In this document: in pieces, positions 1-13,045 of the stretch
Layout of the letters: every line of letters begins with the position of its first letter
How positions within the stretch are numbered: position 1 is the stretch's first letter
Translations under genes and position numbers: made by a program
Assembly (NCBI GenBank): GCA_030549495.1
Contig: JAUIRK010001041.1
Span: forward strand, 434,001 to 498,000
Origin: Nectonema munidae
Taxonomy: Eukaryota > Nematomorpha > Nectonematoida > Nectonematidae
DNA: 64,000 nt
Reading direction: 5' to 3'
The notes under the pieces: model-generated
What the model was told of the DNA's origin: nothing
Seen by the model: only the letters and a program-made list of their open reading frames with translations
Database searches by the model: none

Positions 1-90
1 CCGCAAAAATTTCGGATCTGATTGTCTAAAATTCAATAATTTTCAACCATTCCCATATGTTATATTTAATATATACGGGGAACATGAGTT
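1..90. repeat. dispersed repeat, copy 1
   Basis: The opening bases (CGCAAAAATTTCGGATCTGA, then a TATATTTAATATATAC block) match a stretch at about 34648-34712 (CGCAAAAATCTCAGATCTGA, then TATATTTAATACATAC), with a short length difference between the two blocks. This looks like one end of an interspersed repeat cut by the window edge. I do not recognise the family. Confidence 0.45.
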
Positions 91-1278
91 GCTGGTTATA
101 AAAGTTAGTTAATAATATCCTAAGAAATTTAGCAATATCAAGGGCTCTACTGCGTCTTTCTGATTCCCATGACCTTTCTTATATTATTTGAAATCGGAAT
201 TTCCCATTTAACAATAGTTCGATCCTATGCATATATCAAAACTTTTATTTTTGATCATTTATTTACTTGTCTTTATTTTGTACACGTTTTTATACTTTGA
301 AAGGGCATTTTAATAGATGTTTTGAAGATCTATTAAATAATTTAGTATAATTAACAATTTTTGTTTTGGTAACTTAAGTAAATGCATCATGTTAAAAATT
401 TCGCCCTTTCATCATCATCATCATCAGATAAATTCGATGATGATGATGATGAAAGGGCGAAATTTTTAACATGATGAATAATGAATATGAATATGAATGA
501 CACTAAAACACATTTGTTTCAAATAAACTTCATGCTCATAGCAAGGTTTTCGGAATATGTCTGCCTGCCTCTGTATAGAATTTATTCTTCATATTTATAA
601 AAAAGTACATATACACAGAAAAAAGGTCGACATTTGAATCCCATATGGTGACAAAATATAATAAGTAATTAGTGAGATTCTCTATGTTTACTGATAATAA
701 TTATGGAGCTAAAACCTTTTTTGAGTGTTTTTCAACAAATTTTTCAAATATTTAAATATGCTATAATTTACATTCTCATCGATCCATTCCAAAATTTTTA
801 TTTAATCCAACAGTTAAATTTAAAAGTAGATTTAGACTACCACATATATTTTTTAAGTAATTTGCCGTGCATAACAAAAATTTTTTTTTTTCAGAATAAT
901 CCAAATTGGTAAGTTGTATTGAAGGATAAATCTGAGAACAATACGGAATTCTATTATAATTTATAAATATTTAAGGTTTATATGTTAAAAAAGGCGGTGA
1001 TTAATAATAATCACATTCCACCAACCGGAGCCTTTCCTTTTTTGAGTAGGCACTTTAGAATCAAGAGTATAATTCAATTTTTTTCACTTAACACTTTGAG
1101 AATCAGGGTATCACTCATCTGCAAAAAAATAAACATCCTCTACTTTAATTATTTCAATTTGATTACACTAATTCTCAAAGCGCTAAAATCAACAACCTGC
1201 CTACGTCAAAAAGGTCATGGTGGGTTTAAGGGAATTTAAATGTAATTACACCTAAGCGCGTTTTATTCACACACACAG
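91..1278 (+). other. upstream intron sequence of the choline transporter gene, no exon seen
   Basis: I find no coding exon here. The stretch ends at a clear splice acceptor (CACACACACAG) before the exon at 1279, so it is most likely intron. It holds one perfect hairpin (385-476) and otherwise plain AT-rich sequence. Confidence 0.5.
385..476. repeat. perfect 41-bp inverted repeat (hairpin) with 10-nt loop
   Basis: Bases 385-425 are the exact reverse complement of 436-476, leaving a 10-nt spacer at 426-435. Each arm has a unique 26-nt part containing AAAATTTCGCCCTTTC, followed by an ATC/GAT trinucleotide run towards the loop. No mismatch is seen, which points to a recent fold-back duplication or to selection or gene conversion between the arms. 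I see no obvious target-site duplication. Confidence 0.9.
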
Positions 1279-4200
1279 GCTACATAATGGGCTTGAGTTT
1301 GCGCTTACTTGGTGGAGAGCCCATGATCAATTTGGAACCAAGTCTACACTTTCCTTTTTACACGCCTGACAAAGGCCAGATGTTTCCATTTCGAACACTT
1401 TCCATGATCATCAGTTTGGTGGTCATCCTCATCGTATCGTCAACTACTGATTACTTGTTTGAAAATGATCATTTGCCAGTTTCGTGGGATGTCTTTCAGG
1501 TAGCTTTTTTTTTCTTCTTTTTTTTTTAAAGTAAAGTTTTGTATATACTATTTTTAGTTCTATTTTGTCTTTTTTTTCAATTCTACTTTGTCTTTGTAGA
1601 ATAAAAGAAAAGAGAATTGAAAAAATAGTATTAAAAATAAACAAAATAGAATTGAAAGTGAGATATATGCTATGAGTAGAAGTGTGGGTTTAAACTAAAT
1701 TTTCTAGGTACACCTATTTCTCTCTCTCTCTCTCAGCTTTAATTGAAAGAAAAGAGAACAAAAAAACTATATTAAAATAACATGATAAATGGAATGTTCA
1801 GCATCCCTATGCAATAGAGAATAAAATTTTGTCCTTTTGGCCCTGAAGTGGCAGGAGAAATTCAATGGGAATGCAGATGCAACTTTCATCGTGATGATTA
1901 AAAATACATCATACATGATTGACAAATAAAATCAATAGGATATATGTTAAAAGTGAAAGAAAAGAAGAAAAACAAAACAAAACAATGGGAAAGAATTAGA
2001 AATATATATATACATTTTTAGTAATCAAAATACGCTTTTGTAGAAAGGTATCTTTATACAAATGCTAAAGTTAAAGGATTAAGAGACATGGGAAATAAAA
2101 TAAAATCAAGATGTGAGCTACGTGTTTGGGAGAGATGATCCAAAAAATCAATACAAACCAATGTTATGATGATCGAGTTTTTCCAAGAAAAATGCAGCGA
2201 ATACTCTTTCCAAATCCATATAGTGCGTTTGAACTGAATGCATTGAAATATATGATATTAAATAATAGTATTTTTGGAGCAAATTTTGTTAGATAGACAA
2301 CCTGTATGCGTTCTAGCTGATCACCATAATAACATAATTTGTTGATAAAAAGATTAGTGAATAAAAAGCGGAATTTTTATAAATCCTTCAGGATTTCGTT
2401 TTCAAACGACGGAAAAATGGGGACATCTGGCAACCCTAACACCGATGAACATAAACTTTTGAAGCATTTTAAATGGTCTACGTTCCGAAGTTTTTTTACA
2501 GAACGAATTTGATTAATCTTTCCATATTCCTCCTGAAATTTTGAAACTATGTGAATTAAAGAAAGAAAGACGAAAAGTTTAATACATCATATAACATAAC
2601 TTATTAAACGAAAGTAAACCCGGTGGCAAGCTTATTGGTTCGCATCAAGTGAAGGCTGAGATACGTTGATTTAAATGTGTAACTGATGAGTTACAAATCT
2701 GAAATGCATTCTTGGGGGATGGAAGTTGAGGCTGATAAAAATTTAAAATCTTGTCTTTCCGATGAATATCGAGACTTTTTTGAAGGCGTTCAAAGAGGGA
2801 GATTCCACAATGTGCACTGGAAGGCTATTCCAATCTCTACTAAAGAATGACGACGTCAAGTAACGCTGTGTGCATCTTATTTTCGAAAGTTGTTTTCTAT
2901 GAAATCTTGAAGTACGTGCAGAAAAAGGAGGTAAAACTGTAGGCTTTACGTTCATGTTCGGGTTAATTATGTTATAAACTGTTATCATATCATTACGCTT
3001 GTATCTATAGGCTAGAGAAGGAAGGGATGAATCAAGTAGTCTTTCTTTATAATCTAGATTTTCAAATCCTTTTATTTTCTTTGTTATGAATCTCTGCATT
3101 TTTTCCAACTTTTTCATATCCTTTATACGAGTTGGATATGATATTACGTTCCCATATTCAAGGTGTGGACGTATTAAAGATTTATACAAAGGTAGGGCTA
3201 TTTCAGCGTTGAAAACAGAAAAATGTCCGAAGATTTGAAAAAATAGTGAGTAGGCTTGGGAGATTGCTTTAGAAAAATGAGATTCAAAACGCAGATTGAT
3301 ACCAATATTCAATAATAACGCTGAGGTCGTTAATATGATCAACTCGTTTAATATCATAACCCTCTATGTAATAGGTGAAGTTATTTTTCTTGCCAATTTG
3401 GAGATGACTACATTTGGAAAAATTAACATCCATTCCCCAAGTGGTGCACCAATCATAAAAAGCAAAAAGATCAGCTCGCAAAATCTTCTTAGATGCTTCT
3501 GTGGATGCACAATAGATTTTGAGATCGTCAGCAAAAAGCTTTAAACTGGAAACAATGTTGGAGGGCAAATCCTTTATATATAGGTTAGATAACAAAGGGC
3601 CGAGCACACTGCCTTGGATGACACCACTTGTTACATCAAATTTACTTGAGAGAGACATGTTGAGTTCTAATTTTCAGGAAGCTTTCAATCCATTTCAAAA
3701 TTCTAGTGTTTATGCCAAAGCTTTCTAACTTCTTAAACAAATTATTGTGTGGTACTTTATCGAATGCTTTACTAAAGTCAAAGTATAGAACGTCGGCAGT
3801 TGAGTTTTTTTTCTAAAATGGTTGAAACATCATTATGAAATTCCATTAATTGTGTTATTGTCGATTTCTTTTTGAAAAATCCATGCTGTTCATTTGCGAC
3901 GAGACTGTTTCGTTCTAGGTGGAAAAGTATATTTTCTGATCCAATTGATTCAAGAACTTTACAAAACACTCAAGTTGTCTATAGTTAGATACAACCTTAG
4001 AATCAGAGCTTTTATAGATTGGTGTCACGATAGCTGTTTTCCATGTAGAAGGAAGAATTCCTTCTTTGATGGAAGGATTAAAGAGCTTACTTACAGGCGA
4101 TGCTAAAACGTCAGAAAGTTTCTTCAGTATATATGGCCGTAAGTTGTCAATACCTGGCGATTTATTAATATCAAGGGAGCTAAGTTTGTTATAAACGGTT

Positions 4201-5935
4201 TCTTCGCTTATCATTAAATTATCCATGAGAAATAAATTCTCATATTTAGAGATGTTACTTTGTGATAAACTTTGATTTTTTGTAAAAAAAAGTCGAAAAG
4301 TACTGATTCAGCTTTTCCACTACTACTTTGCACTAAATTTCCATCAAAATCTGTTATTGCATTGTGAACTGAACTTTTGTTCTTTAAAGAATTTATGTAG
4401 TTCCACAATCTTTTAGATCTATTCTTTATATCTAGGGAAATATTTATTTCAAAAGATCTTTTAGCTTTTCTTGTCACAGATCTCAAATTATTGTAAGCTT
4501 TTCTGAATTGATACCATATTTCGGTATTTTTGTGTACTTTCTGAACTTTTTATATAGAGTGCATTTTTGTTTGTACAATGAAAAGGTAGCAGAATTCAAG
4601 TAAAGATTGCGTTGTTTTTTCTGCTTTACATAAGGTATATTTTCGAAAATAGTTTGATTCAAAATACTAGTGAAGTAAGCATAGAATTCCACAAAATCAC
4701 CATCTATCTAGAGAATCCCAATTTACAGAGCATAAATCTTCTTTCATTTTAATGTAATTACCTCTATGAATGTTGAGTTTCTTTGAAATGGAACGAGATA
4801 TTTCCGCTTTAAAGGTAATATCAAAAGTAAGTGTGTAGTGATCGCTACGAGTAAGAGGTGGTGCAGTAGACAAGTTTGAGACATCAGCAGGAGTATTTGT
4901 TATCAAAAGATCTAGAAGGCTTTCTTTACCACTAAGAGAAATTCTGGTCGCTTCTTTCATCAACTGGACAAGATTGTTTGAAGTCAAAAATTCTATAAAA
5001 AAATTTTCTGCTAAACTTATTTTCGGTTGTAGACAACTTTGAGGACTCCAACAAATTGAGGGGTAATTATAATCACCAATAAATATTATGCTGAACTTAG
5101 GAAACAGGTCAAGAAAGCAAGAAAAAAGTTTGAGTAACTCTTCTGTCGAGCGAAGTAAAGAAGTTGACGAGCTCCTATATAAGCAACATAGGATGTAGTT
5201 TTTACTATTACAGCAAACCTTCAAAGCAAGATATTCTATGAAATGAGGAGTAAAAGGAAGCTTGTACATTCAAAAATGGTTTATAAAAAGCAATAATACC
5301 TCGTTTTATGGTTAGTTGAGCAAAGTCACTATCGAAGTTAGTAAATACAGAAAAGTTTTTCGTGAAGAAGTTACGTGAGTATGATGGCAATCTGTGACGG
5401 TTTTTAGTGAGGAGTTCATTAAAAAGAAGTAAGTCCAAAACATAATTTTCTGCTAGTAAAGACAGCTCTGATATTTTAGAAGATAGTTGGTTTGAATTTG
5501 TATAAAAAAACCTGCAGCCTTTTTATACTTGTGTATAAATCTGAATTGCTGGTATTCTGTATTAATTTTGAGCAGACATAATTATCTTGCATGATGTGTT
5601 TTGAGCTGGGAACTTTTTTCTCTTGATGATTTGAAAATCGTTTATTAAAGAGTTACTCCTTAAAATGAATCTGTCTATGTTTTATGAGCTTTTTTAATCT
5701 ATTTTTGACTTAGTAAATATGCTACATTTTGTATTGTTTAAATAAAATTTTAAATTCCTTTTAGTGCGTTGTAAATATTCCTGAAGATCAGATAGCGGTA
5801 AAAGAGCCAGCAGAGGGAGAACTAGTGATCTTGAATTCCTTACCCTACAATAAAAAATACTCATTGGATGATGTGTTGAAAGGAGAAGTTAATCCAGTTT
5901 GCAACTTTGACTCTGAAAATAATGGCAAGCTCTAG
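1279..5935 (+). CDS. SLC5A7: high-affinity choline transporter (ChT1, SLC5A7 type), last two coding exons
   Basis: The product is a sodium- and chloride-coupled plasma-membrane carrier that returns choline to cholinergic terminals for acetylcholine synthesis. Two exons are visible: 1279-1499 and 5765-5935, the latter ending in TAG. The junctions are an AG acceptor at 1277-1278, donor CAG|GTAGCT at 1499, and acceptor TTTTAG at 5764; the reading phase is kept across the 4265-bp intron. The first exon carries the family signature GLSLRLLGGEP, then FPFRTLSMIISLV (start of the last membrane helix) and LPVSWDVF, matching vertebrate ChT1 GLFLRITGGEP, FPFKTLAM and LPPKLDVF in order. The last exon gives a hydrophilic cytosolic tail of about 56 residues with an acidic-hydrophobic patch (EGELVIL), possibly equivalent to the dileucine-like endocytosis signal of mammalian ChT1 (inference). 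Upstream exons are outside the window. A reverse LINE sits in the intron. Confidence 0.88.
1558..1651. repeat. small inverted repeat of the GTCTTTTTT/AAAAAGAC type
   Basis: TTCTATTTTGT at 1558-1568 is mirrored by ACAAAATAGAA at 1641-1651, and CAATTCT (1578-1584) by AGAATTG (1613-1619). The composition resembles the foldback units at 54166-54580 and 63251-63354. Confidence 0.45.
1719..1734. repeat. (TC)n microsatellite
   Basis: A short uninterrupted CT dinucleotide run in the choline transporter intron. Confidence 0.8.
2743..5440 (-). mobile_element. LINE (CR1/jockey group), 5'-truncated and broken
   Basis: A non-LTR retrotransposon lies antisense inside the choline transporter intron. From its 5' side (right) it shows the C-terminal part of an apurinic-type endonuclease (FIGDYNYPSICW, LLDLLITNTPADV, then RSDHYTL at about 5269-4697), a linker, and reverse transcriptase blocks: SPGIDNLRPYILKKL and TPIYKSSDSKVVSNYR (4226-3915), QHGFFKKKSTITQLMEF (3969-3778), GVIQGSVLGPLL and the FADD catalytic box (3658-3284), and the C-terminal LYKSLIRPHLEYGNVI region (3357-2743). 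The blocks fall in several frames, so the copy is dead. The endonuclease N-terminus is degraded or missing to the right of 5440. The 3' side may extend to about 2600. Confidence 0.9.
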
Positions 5936-6298
5936 AGTCTAGAACACACTTCATTTCGTTCGTTACCCATGAAAGTCTTTCGATATATGCGCAGTTCCTC
6001 TCGTATATCACTACCATTGTTTCTGCTGAAATATAAATGATTCAACAACACCAACTCAAATACCTCTCCTTGCTAGTCAGATGAAAGGCATCTCTTGTGT
6101 TTCCCCTTTTCAACTATGTTTTTTCCACATACATTCTTTATATTGAAGTCAATCAATAATTAATTGTTACTTTTTTTCGGTATGAATCAACATTCCGCTG
6201 AACGACTTAAATCAAGCTCAGTCTATTTACATTTCTTTATATAATGGTTATCAAATATGTTTCATGTTTTTAAGTGTTTATTTGAGTATTTTTGTAAG

Positions 6299-6304
6299 AA
6301 TAAA
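6299..6304 (+). promoter_or_regulatory. polyadenylation signal AATAAA for the choline transporter gene
   Basis: A canonical hexamer about 360 nt after the stop codon at 5933-5935, giving a plausible short 3' UTR. Confidence 0.5.
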
Positions 6305-6319
6305 ACAGTGTTTCTATCT

Positions 6320-6985
6320 TTAGCAATCAACATTTCTGTCCTATTATTTTATTGAATCGAGGGTAAAAACACTGTCAAAGATATGTTAAAAATATTGATT
6401 ACTTATATTAACTTATATTATCTGTTAGATTACCGACTGAAAAATTTTAGATGAGGTTCTTTTTCTGACCAGTTTTATATTTAAATTAATCTGGGAGTTA
6501 AAACTGTCCATCTAGAATTTTAGAAAGTGGTGTTTCAAAAAGTATTCATAATACGAAGATGTGTGTGGAAATTCTTATTTTTGAAGTTTATGACTGCTTA
6601 AATATTTTAATAAAAGAATTTGAAGTTATTCTAACATTGAAAATTTTGCCTAATGTTAAACATATAGCATTTCCACTGATTGGAAAAAATCTTTATTTAA
6701 AATAGAGTAAGATATGCCCATAAAAAATGTAAAGATACCAGACGAAACAATGAATTACAAAAAAATTTAAAAGAAGGTTTTATAGTAATGAAATCTTTTT
6801 TTTTAAGCGTAGATGGATTGAATTGTTACAATTTCACTAAACAACGTTTCAAAAAACTGCCAACAAAATACAAACCCTTTATATGTTCCAATAGATCGAA
6901 CGTTAATTATGACTCAGATAAAATCATCGATCTTTTTTCCTAATAAAATCCACGTTGAGTGATTCTATCTCTGATTTACATGCAA
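6320..6985. other. intergenic, nothing recognised
   Basis: AT-rich sequence without a supportable gene. Weak LINE-like peptide traces begin near its right end. Confidence 0.4.
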
Positions 6986-6989
6986 AAAA

Positions 6990-7125
6990 CGCCAAAATTG
7001 TGTGTGCCTTTGATTGGTATTTGGCAATAATATTCTCATACTTTACAACACTATTTTAAACCTTTCATGCTTCCCTAAAATTTTTAAACAAACTGAAGTT
7101 GTACTGATTTCGAAAAAAGATGTTA
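6990..7125 (+). mobile_element. LINE reverse-transcriptase relic, early RT block
   Basis: Translation gives ILYNTILNLSCFPKIFKQ followed by EVVLISKKD, resembling the block before the first RT motifs (a 'FP..WK.A.V.PI.K.GD' pattern). The copy is short and heavily decayed. It may be the 5' part of the relic that resumes at 9165, about 2 kb downstream. Confidence 0.4.
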
Positions 7126-7129
7126 CAAT

Positions 7130-9160
7130 TTTTTATCACACGTCACTCAATCACTGGACACTGCATAATATGACACTTAATGACACGACATTTCATGACT
7201 CGACACTTCATCGTCAATACATTTAATCACCCGGATTTCATCGCTAATTTCTTGACTCGACTTTTCATAAATCATTGTTTTACTTGCTTTTGTGTATTAT
7301 GGATAATGCATATCTTATTTTATTATACATTTACTATCACCAATCCCGCAATGAGTAATCCGGCACTGATTTGCTTACAAAAACTGGCTAGTTTTTTTAA
7401 AATATATAAAAAACATTTTGACAAAAGTTTACCTAATCTGAAAATTTTTATAATAATTTTTAACCAAAAAAAATTTATAAGTTAAAGAAATAGTTTTTCA
7501 GTTTGGCGTATTTTAACCTAATGCATGGCAATCCTGCAAAATGGGTAATCAGGCACCCTCTAAATCGCAACGATGCCGTATTAGTGATAGTCAACCTGTA
7601 TATATAATTCATCCTAGTTAGATTTGAGAAAATAACGATATTTCCTTTAGTTTTTCGTTCTTGTTTTGGCTTATAATGATTGCCAAGTAAAATTTTTTGA
7701 AATTATAATATAATGATAACAACAAAGCATTTATGATAACGATTGTGTTTTTCCAATTAATTTTTCTATTACATAGTGTTATAAAAGAGTATAAAATCAA
7801 TGATCGAAACCATGACTTAAATATTCTGCAATTAATTGTAAATGTTTTCTTATTTTTAAATTTGATATATAATTCCACTTAAGCATAATAAAAATCTCCA
7901 AATGAATCACGTATGGTTAAATGTGGAAATAATATCTAGTGATGATATATTTTTTTCTATATCATAAATTATATTACCTTAAAAATTTTCTTAAAATTTT
8001 CAAAACCTAGAGAGAGTGTGAATGAGTGAGTGAGGGAAATCTCTAAGCACTTTTCGACGTTGGCTGATATGCTTGCTGTGTTGCTATAATTTGGATGGCT
8101 TTGATTGGTTGTTTCTATGTGACGGAAATCGAATTAGTTGTTATGTTCTAAAGGAGCAAATAAAAGGAAAGAAAATGTAGAAGTGTTGTATTAAAGAGGT
8201 TATATGTGAAATTAGGAGTTGGGTGATGGAGGGATAAGATTTTGGTGTGCTTTAAGCTAATTCAAATAATTATTTAAAAACTAATTAACAAAAAACTTTT
8301 TGAAATTTGTATATTAAATTTACACAAATCTGTTTTCATTTTTATTCTAACTTTTTCTTAATTTAATAATTAATTTATATAAAATATTTTTGAGTATTTT
8401 TTTGTTATTGTGTTATTCTTTGAAGACACATTTCAGCAGAGTTTATGTGATTTTCTTTAAAATGAAAAAAATTTAAACGCAATTATGAATTTGAACATTT
8501 TTTGATATTTTCTAACGAAAAATTCATTATAATATTTTAACGAAAAAAAGAGTATTTAAATGATGTCATCTTTTAGAATGTTTTAATAAGGTTTTTTTTA
8601 AGTAAGTGAAACCTAAGAAATAAATAATCCATGAAACCTTTTTGAATGGAAAATGTAATCGCTAAAGTAATTAGTTTTAATCTGATAAATTAATTCAAAC
8701 ATACAAAGATAAATTGTACAGAATTTAGATATTTATCGCAATTTAGTTATATTTGTACGTAATTTTGACCATATTTTTTAGCTATCATATCGTAAGGTAA
8801 TTTCGATACTTAACCTATTGCCCCCCCCCTCTAAAACTTGTTTAAATAAAAATGATTATTTTGGACATTTCTTGAATCAATTTAGAGTTTTCAAATGAAC
8901 TGAACAAAATCTTCGATTTGATGTTTTAGAAAAACTGTTGCAAATCAAAGAAACATTTTTTAATTTTTATAAAATTCTTACAAAATTTTACATAAACAAG
9001 AATTTTTTATTTTGCATTAACATATGGTAGACCTCTCTTTTCTAACGTATTTTAGCAAGTGTTAACTTAAAAATTGCTCATAGTTTTAGAATATCGAGTC
9101 ATTGAGTGACGAGTGGTTAAATGTTACTTAAACCATCAATATAAAATACTGGTATCGAAT
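7130..9160. other. repeat-like AT-rich stretch separating two LINE relics
   Basis: The left part (about 7140-7260) repeats a loose unit around GACACTTCAT/GACACGACATTTCATGA. A later part has simple T- and A-rich tracts and a C9-type homopolymer near 8821. No gene is supported. It may be inserted DNA that split an old LINE, but I could not define its ends. Confidence 0.35.
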
Positions 9161-9164
9161 AATA

Positions 9165-9480
9165 TTACTTCCTTTTTTGGAAAACTTTATGAAAAAATTA
9201 GCAGACTTAGAATTGTGAATCATATTCAAAAAACAAAATGATTCAATAGTAATCAGCTTACTTAAAAATTAGGCAAATATTCTAAGATTGTTCTTGATCG
9301 TTTAGTCTCTACAATTTACATCTGCTTCAAACAAAATCTTACAAACTTTTTTATTGACTTCAAAGGAGCAATTAATTCAGCCTGCCACCGATTTATTTTA
9401 AGAAAGATGCAAAAAATGAATTTTCTTACCTATATAATTGAGTTTACTAGATCATATCTAATGGAAAGAACTGTTTAATA
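9165..9480 (+). mobile_element. LINE reverse-transcriptase relic, RT blocks 1-3
   Basis: The translation reads, with stops, as FGKLYEK-like then IVNHIQKTK, SNQLT, KIVLDRLVSTIYICF, FFIDFKGAINSACHRFIL and RKMQKMNFLTYIIEF. The order and spacing match the RT core (LEK, then D.KKAFDSVDH.ILL.KL). The catalytic A-motif Asp is present in FIDFKGA, but the copy has stops and ends before the YADD box. Confidence 0.6.
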
Positions 9481-9489
9481 ATAATTTTT

Positions 9490-12400
9490 AAATTCTGAAT
9501 GGTTCTACTCTATATTCACTGTAACTCTAATATATTATTCATCATTTTAGGGAAAGACAAATTTAGGCTAACTTCAAATATTTAATTCCAACCTCAATCA
9601 AACTTCTTTATAAATGCGTTATTTTAATTTTGATGATAAGCAAAGTGTTTTCGTGTAAAATGAACCAAATTACTCTTAGAAGTATTGAATTTAAGTATAT
9701 TATGTACTTTTAGTTGAGGCAAAAACAATGAAGAGGAAAAGGAGGGTTAATAGCAACGGTGCTAGAAGTGTGTGGAAGAAAAAATTTGAAAATGAGTGGG
9801 ACGATTTATTTTTAATGATGCTGTTCATAACAGCCCATGGATTGTTGAATGAATTTGATATAAACTTTATCCTAGAATTTCTATTCGCTTGCTTTAGCTG
9901 AGATTTGTAGAATTTTGGAAATGATGGTTTGATAAAATTACTTCACGGTAGTGTGATATTGTGAGGAATTTTTTAGCGCGCCTAAAAGAGTATTTTATAT
10001 AAGTTTTAAATTGCAAAAGTATGTATGATGTATACAGAGGAAATCTTTAGAAGGAGTTGACTATTTGTTGAAAGGTGAGATTTTCACTAAGAAGGAGTAT
10101 AGTGGTGTCAATTTCATTAGCTTATTTTATATCAGGTATAGAGTTAGTAATAGGGCATAGAGTGGTCAAAGGAAAGATATACAGTGAATAAATTTTCAAT
10201 GAATATTGTGCTAAATTTTGGCCGAAATAAGTCCAATTGAAAGGTGTATGTGCATGAGAGTATACGCCGAAATGATTGCCAGGACAATACTTGATGAAGA
10301 GACATAATTATATGAGATTTTTAAGAATGTAGGTGTTTTCCAGTTGTCTATAAGAACTAAGTTGTAAGACGAAAGAGAACATAATGGTTGAAGGCAGGTT
10401 GGATTTTCTTTATGATCCCAATATTGTGAACGAGTATTACAATCTGTGCATGTTACAAAATGACAATATTTAGAAATAGAGGATATAAATGATAGTGCTA
10501 GATTAAGATAATGAATATTAAAAATGGTTGTTGAAATAGAAGTCCGAGTAGATAGCGTAAAATAGAAGTAGAGAAATAAATTAATTTACTTTACTCCGGC
10601 TTTAGTGATGGATGAGTCGAATTCTCGATGAAGTCTAAAGACCTCCTTTTTCGCCTCTATTGTAAAGCATGCAAATTTACTATATTCATTCATTGATATT
10701 ATAGTTTTATGCCTATATTCGAATTTTATATTATCAATAAAATTTCTTCTTCTTCTAGAGAAATAATAGAGAATATATAGCAGAAATAATTTGAAGAGTA
10801 AAAGATTTGGCTGAAAGGATTATATTTTGAATATTAATACTAGAAAAATATAAGAAATACAACATAATTATTATAAAAAAAAAATAATAAAATTTAATAA
10901 AAATGATTTTTTAACATTTATTTGATCTAGTTTCTTCTGTTTTTGTCACTTTATTTAAATTTGAATTTGCATAAGAATTTCTAAAAATGCGTTTCCTCCA
11001 AAAAAATTGAATACTTTTAATTATTTTACTTTAATAGAGTACTTTATCTTCATATAAAAAGTAAAAAGTTTTAATTATTCTATATTTTAATACATTTACA
11101 GTGTGGAATCTTGAAAATCCGAAGAACTTCCTGCACACTACTAATGGTAATTAAACTATTTTTTGTTAAGCGGTTAATTCATTGCCTAATATCTTTGAAC
11201 TAATCTATTAAGAGCTTACTTTTTAAGTTGATAGAAATACATAAGATTCTAGATCCGTCACTGCATGGTAATAATATATTTGCACAAAAAATTTTGCACT
11301 TCAAAAAGGATAAGTTTACATACTATTTATTATGTTTGTTTACACGATTTATTCGCTATTATGTTATATTTTTAAAGTTCATTATATTTAAACATTTTTT
11401 CTTTATTTGAAAAAATTAACCTAGTTATTAAAATTTAAACAATTACATTTCAATTTGTGTGCATAATGTTAAATATAAATTTTCTTATTTTTATTAACCA
11501 TTTAAGCCTCAATTGATAAAATAAAAATGGCTTACTTTAAATAGGATTGCATGATTCTTCGTGTTTTTGCGCAGTTTTATATTCGCTTAATAACGGGATT
11601 GTGGTCGATTTCAAAGAATCCATGTTTTTTATTCACTGATCCTTTAGTTCCAAAAAAGGAGTTTATACAATTTTAACTTTTAATTTAATTGACTAAGTAT
11701 AAAAACGCCTCTTTTACTTTCAAAGTATTTTTCATATTAATTATTTTTGTGAGCAGTATAAAATATTGTTCTTGACATTTTCAACACTATTTTGTTCCTT
11801 TTTGAGGATTTTAAGACCCGGTAACCCTAGCTTTATATAGTATAAAAACCCATTTAGAATGATAAGTGCACGATTAGTCTTTAAAAATCTGTAGTTTAAA
11901 GAGTTAGATAAAAAAATCTTTAGAAAAATAAAAAGCGTGTGCGTGGACAAAATAATTCAAGAGTAGCGATTGATATTTTTGCTCGTCGCTAGCTATGCAG
12001 TTGCGTGAGTAAAATGTTTTGACTATTAATTGTTATAAGCTATTTGTAATATTAAATCAGAAAAGATATAAACGATTAGAAAAATCTTTTTATTGGATTA
12101 ATTACAACTTGAAGTAATAGGAAAGGGTTATGATATAGAAGTTGGGGATGAAGGACCGCATATTCTGGCCCGCCTTGTCGTATAGTTAGTTATGCTATTC
12201 AGTAAAAATCAACAAGATCTAAAAATATTATGGAATGTTCTCTTTAAAAACAAATATCTTCCATGATTTTATTTATTCATATTGCAATTTGGTTTAATAA
12301 ATAGAAACAAGTATTCCTATTCTATATCAAACTGATAGCAACTGTGAATAAAAAAGATGGATATTAAAATATCATGCTAGTTGTGGATCTCTCTACTAAT

Positions 12401-13040
12401 GGGATATTTCACCATAAACCAGAAGAACTATAAATAATTTACAACACGGCTAACAGAAATAATAAAGTTTCGCCTAACCAATAAAATTTGTGAAAATACT
12501 TTATTATAGTAATATTTGCCTGAATAATATAGAATTTTACGTATCTGTGATAAATTTGAAAGCTATACTTTTGCCATTTTATATTGAAGAGCGCTTTTAA
12601 AGAATGATTCACTGTTTATTTGTGTTGAGAAGTGACAATAAATTTTTGATAAACTCCAAATATTCGAGTATATGTTAAACTTTTTCAATTTTATTAGTGT
12701 CTGGAAATAGGGATTTGATTTATACACTGGTCAACGATAGTTAACATTTTGAATATTTTTTAAATTTTCAAGTCATATTTTTGAAATTGACATAAAATAA
12801 ATAAAGCTTTCCCATTATACTGAGTGTGATTAATTCACTAAGATATGGCTATATAGATGAGGAAATTAGCTTTGATCATTTTTATCAATATTTGTAATTT
12901 CTTTTTTGTTTAATAATTAAAAAAATTAGAACTAATATAACTCTCACATAAAGCCTGTATTTTCTGGCTTAACTAATTTTTTTATTTATCATATTATATT
13001 TGTACATCTTAGAAAAATATAATCTCTTAAACTCTTACGA
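9490..13040. other. intergenic, no gene recognised
   Basis: Long AT-rich stretch between the LINE relic and the ETAA1-like gene. A moderately purine-rich part (about 9720-10560) has short open frames such as one starting at 9728, but no recognisable domain, splice-consistent exon series or repeat ends. I see nothing else to annotate. Confidence 0.4.
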
Positions 13041-13045
13041 CTTTA

